Source: CAYZJB01 sp964478735
GTDB lineage: Bacteria > CLD3 > SB21
NCBI GenBank assembly: GCA_964478735.1
Contig: CAYZJB010000068.1
Coordinates: forward strand, 1 to 15,815
Length of the DNA: 15,815 bases
Direction: 5' to 3'
Shown: positions 15,050 to 15,815 of the stretch, one piece after another
How the letters are laid out: each line of letters begins with the position of its first letter
Numbering within the stretch: the stretch's first letter is position 1
The notes under the pieces: generated by a model
The model's input: the letters and a program-made list of their open reading frames with translations, nothing else
Databases searched by the model: none
Told to the model about the DNA's origin: nothing
Translations under genes and position numbers: made by a program

Positions 15050-15083
15050 TCGCAAAGTTCGCAAAGATAAGTTCGCAAAGATA
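15050..15083. repeat. Short direct repeats TTCGCAAAG
   Basis: There are three near-adjacent copies: TCGCAAAG at 15050-15057, TTCGCAAAGATA at 15058-15069, and TTCGCAAAGATA at 15072-15083. They sit between the TetR promoter and the end of the SIMPL-like fragment. No function is assigned. Confidence 0.6.
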
Positions 15084-15086
15084 TTA

Positions 15087-15314
15087 TTAAAGGTTCCCTG
15101 TATGACGGATGCGTTCTAACGTTCGCGAGATGTTATCATTTACGGTTGAATCAAACACAAAGCTGTCAATTTGAATTGTATCAACTCCTTTACGAATACG
15201 TGAGTCAAACTCCCACCGTCGTAGGTCTTTTTTTTTGTAAACAAAAATATGTTCAAAAGTCAGCGAGCGAATCGATTGACTCCGCTCTTTCTCGACAGCC
15301 AGATATCCGGTCTT
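15087..15314 (-). pseudogene. Fragment resembling a SIMPL (DUF541) protein
   Basis: A 75-codon open frame without its own start ends at a TAA at 15089-15087. Its content, KTGYLAVEKERSQSIRSL then IFVYKKKDLRRWEF and IRKGVDTIQIDSFVF, follows the middle of SIMPL/DUF541 proteins. In that family a 'T-D-Y-x-x-V' strand is followed by a 'v-x-l-K-D-L' helix start and 'aGVnri..i.F'. The family's N-terminal signal peptide and first half are missing, and the match fades after FVFDST, so both ends are lost. Its 5' end abuts the transposase remnant in another frame. An in-frame A9 run lies within it. Family assignment is from remembered patterns and moderate at best. Confidence 0.45.
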
Positions 15315-15325
15315 GCATACCCTTG

Positions 15326-15595
15326 CTGCATTCCATGGCGTCGGAGCCAGTCGCCCAAGGCATCGCTAGTGGGAGGCTCCAGGGGACACTCATCTTCATC
15401 AAGGGCGCGCACATCCTCCATCAGCGTTCGCAGATACACGCTGGCTTTAATCCCACGATTCGAACCGGGAGCGCCGAAAATCTGATCGGCCTTGAAATCA
15501 AAACGCAGACGATGCAACAAATGATCCAGATATAGAAAACCGGTGCGGCTGGTTTGTGAGACTTTACTGCGTTCAGTCTGAATTGACGTTTTCAA
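15326..15595 (-). pseudogene. IS1380-like transposase, N-terminal remnant
   Basis: The frame begins at a TTG (15595) preceded by AGGTG. It reads KTSIQTERSKVSQTSRTGFL, FKADQIFGAPGSNRGIKASV, then VRALDEDE and PTSDALGDWLRRHG. The last two blocks correspond to the 'eDir.LreD' and 'pSsDavGdWLRRmG' region of IS1380-family transposases. Compared with that family, about ten residues seem to be lost between LRTLM and EDVRAL, and a few before PPTSDALG. Homology stops near residue 90 of a protein that should be over 400 aa, so this is a decayed insertion-sequence fragment. No terminal inverted repeats or target duplication were identified. The 220 nt on its 5' side (15596-15815) show no recognisable gene. 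Confidence 0.7.
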
Positions 15596-15815
15596 TCTTG
15601 CACCTACGGGGTGAATGGTGGAAGAGCCATGGCACGCTTACTTCGAACAAGCCATGCCTGCTCAAAACAAGATTCGCCTGTCCTTACAGGGGATACAACA
15701 ACCACCTCCCGCCAACCGTGATCGGAAACACACTTTCTATGTCGGAATTCAGGATTATCGCCATCATTGCCTGACACTCTCGCATTCCTTATCATGTCGC
15801 CATGCTTCAAAAGAT

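Noticed and set aside
15604..15810. 68-codon minus-strand frame beyond the transposase remnant
   Set aside because: No recognisable domain, and overlaps an equally open plus-strand frame; not enough to call a gene.

Overview
The window reads like a chromosomal contig from an uncultured Gram-negative bacterium of moderate-to-high GC, with AT-rich spacers. The gene content points to the FCB superphylum (Chlorobiota/Ignavibacteria, KSB1 or Calditrichota-like lineages). It has a three-gene succinate dehydrogenase with a single di-heme cytochrome b, a TonB-dependent receptor with an N-terminal carboxypeptidase-regulatory-like domain, and a secreted tandem-repeat protein. Good Shine-Dalgarno sequences and sigma-70-like promoters (TTGATT-N17-TATTAT, TTGACT-N17-TATACT) argue against a classical Bacteroidia genome. 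The taxonomic placement is inference only.

Layout. 1-785 (-): LicC/inositol-phosphate-type nucleotidyltransferase, cut by the window edge. 958-2016 (-): zinc-ribbon SAM methyltransferase interrupted by a 100-N assembly gap. 2100-3011 (+): stomatin-like SPFH protein, closest in wording to plant HIR proteins. 3082-4217 (-): a two-gene unit of an unknown 109-aa protein translationally coupled to an EgtC/YafJ-type class II glutamine amidotransferase. 4307-6013 (-): secreted protein built of four copies of a ~120-residue module, closed by a strong UUCG-loop terminator. 6176-9557 (-): sdhC-sdhA-sdhB operon with a good promoter upstream. 9776-11047 (-): MgtC/SapB-DUF4010 membrane protein with a hairpin in its leader.

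11048-11650 has no intact gene. It holds what look like two gene remnants: a frameshifted small secreted protein (+) and a single TPR-like unit (-). 11651-14017 (-) is the TonB-dependent receptor, and 14361-14969 (-) a TetR-family regulator with a textbook promoter. A palindrome overlaps the regulator's predicted start site, and an 11/13-identical copy lies between the regulator and the receptor, suggesting one small regulon. 15000-15815 is a decayed region. An IS1380-like transposase N-terminal remnant abuts, in another frame, a fragment resembling a SIMPL (DUF541) protein.

No defence system, CRISPR array, rRNA or tRNA was seen. The most novel items are the four-module secreted protein, the predicted TetR-receptor regulon, and the unknown protein coupled to the amidotransferase.
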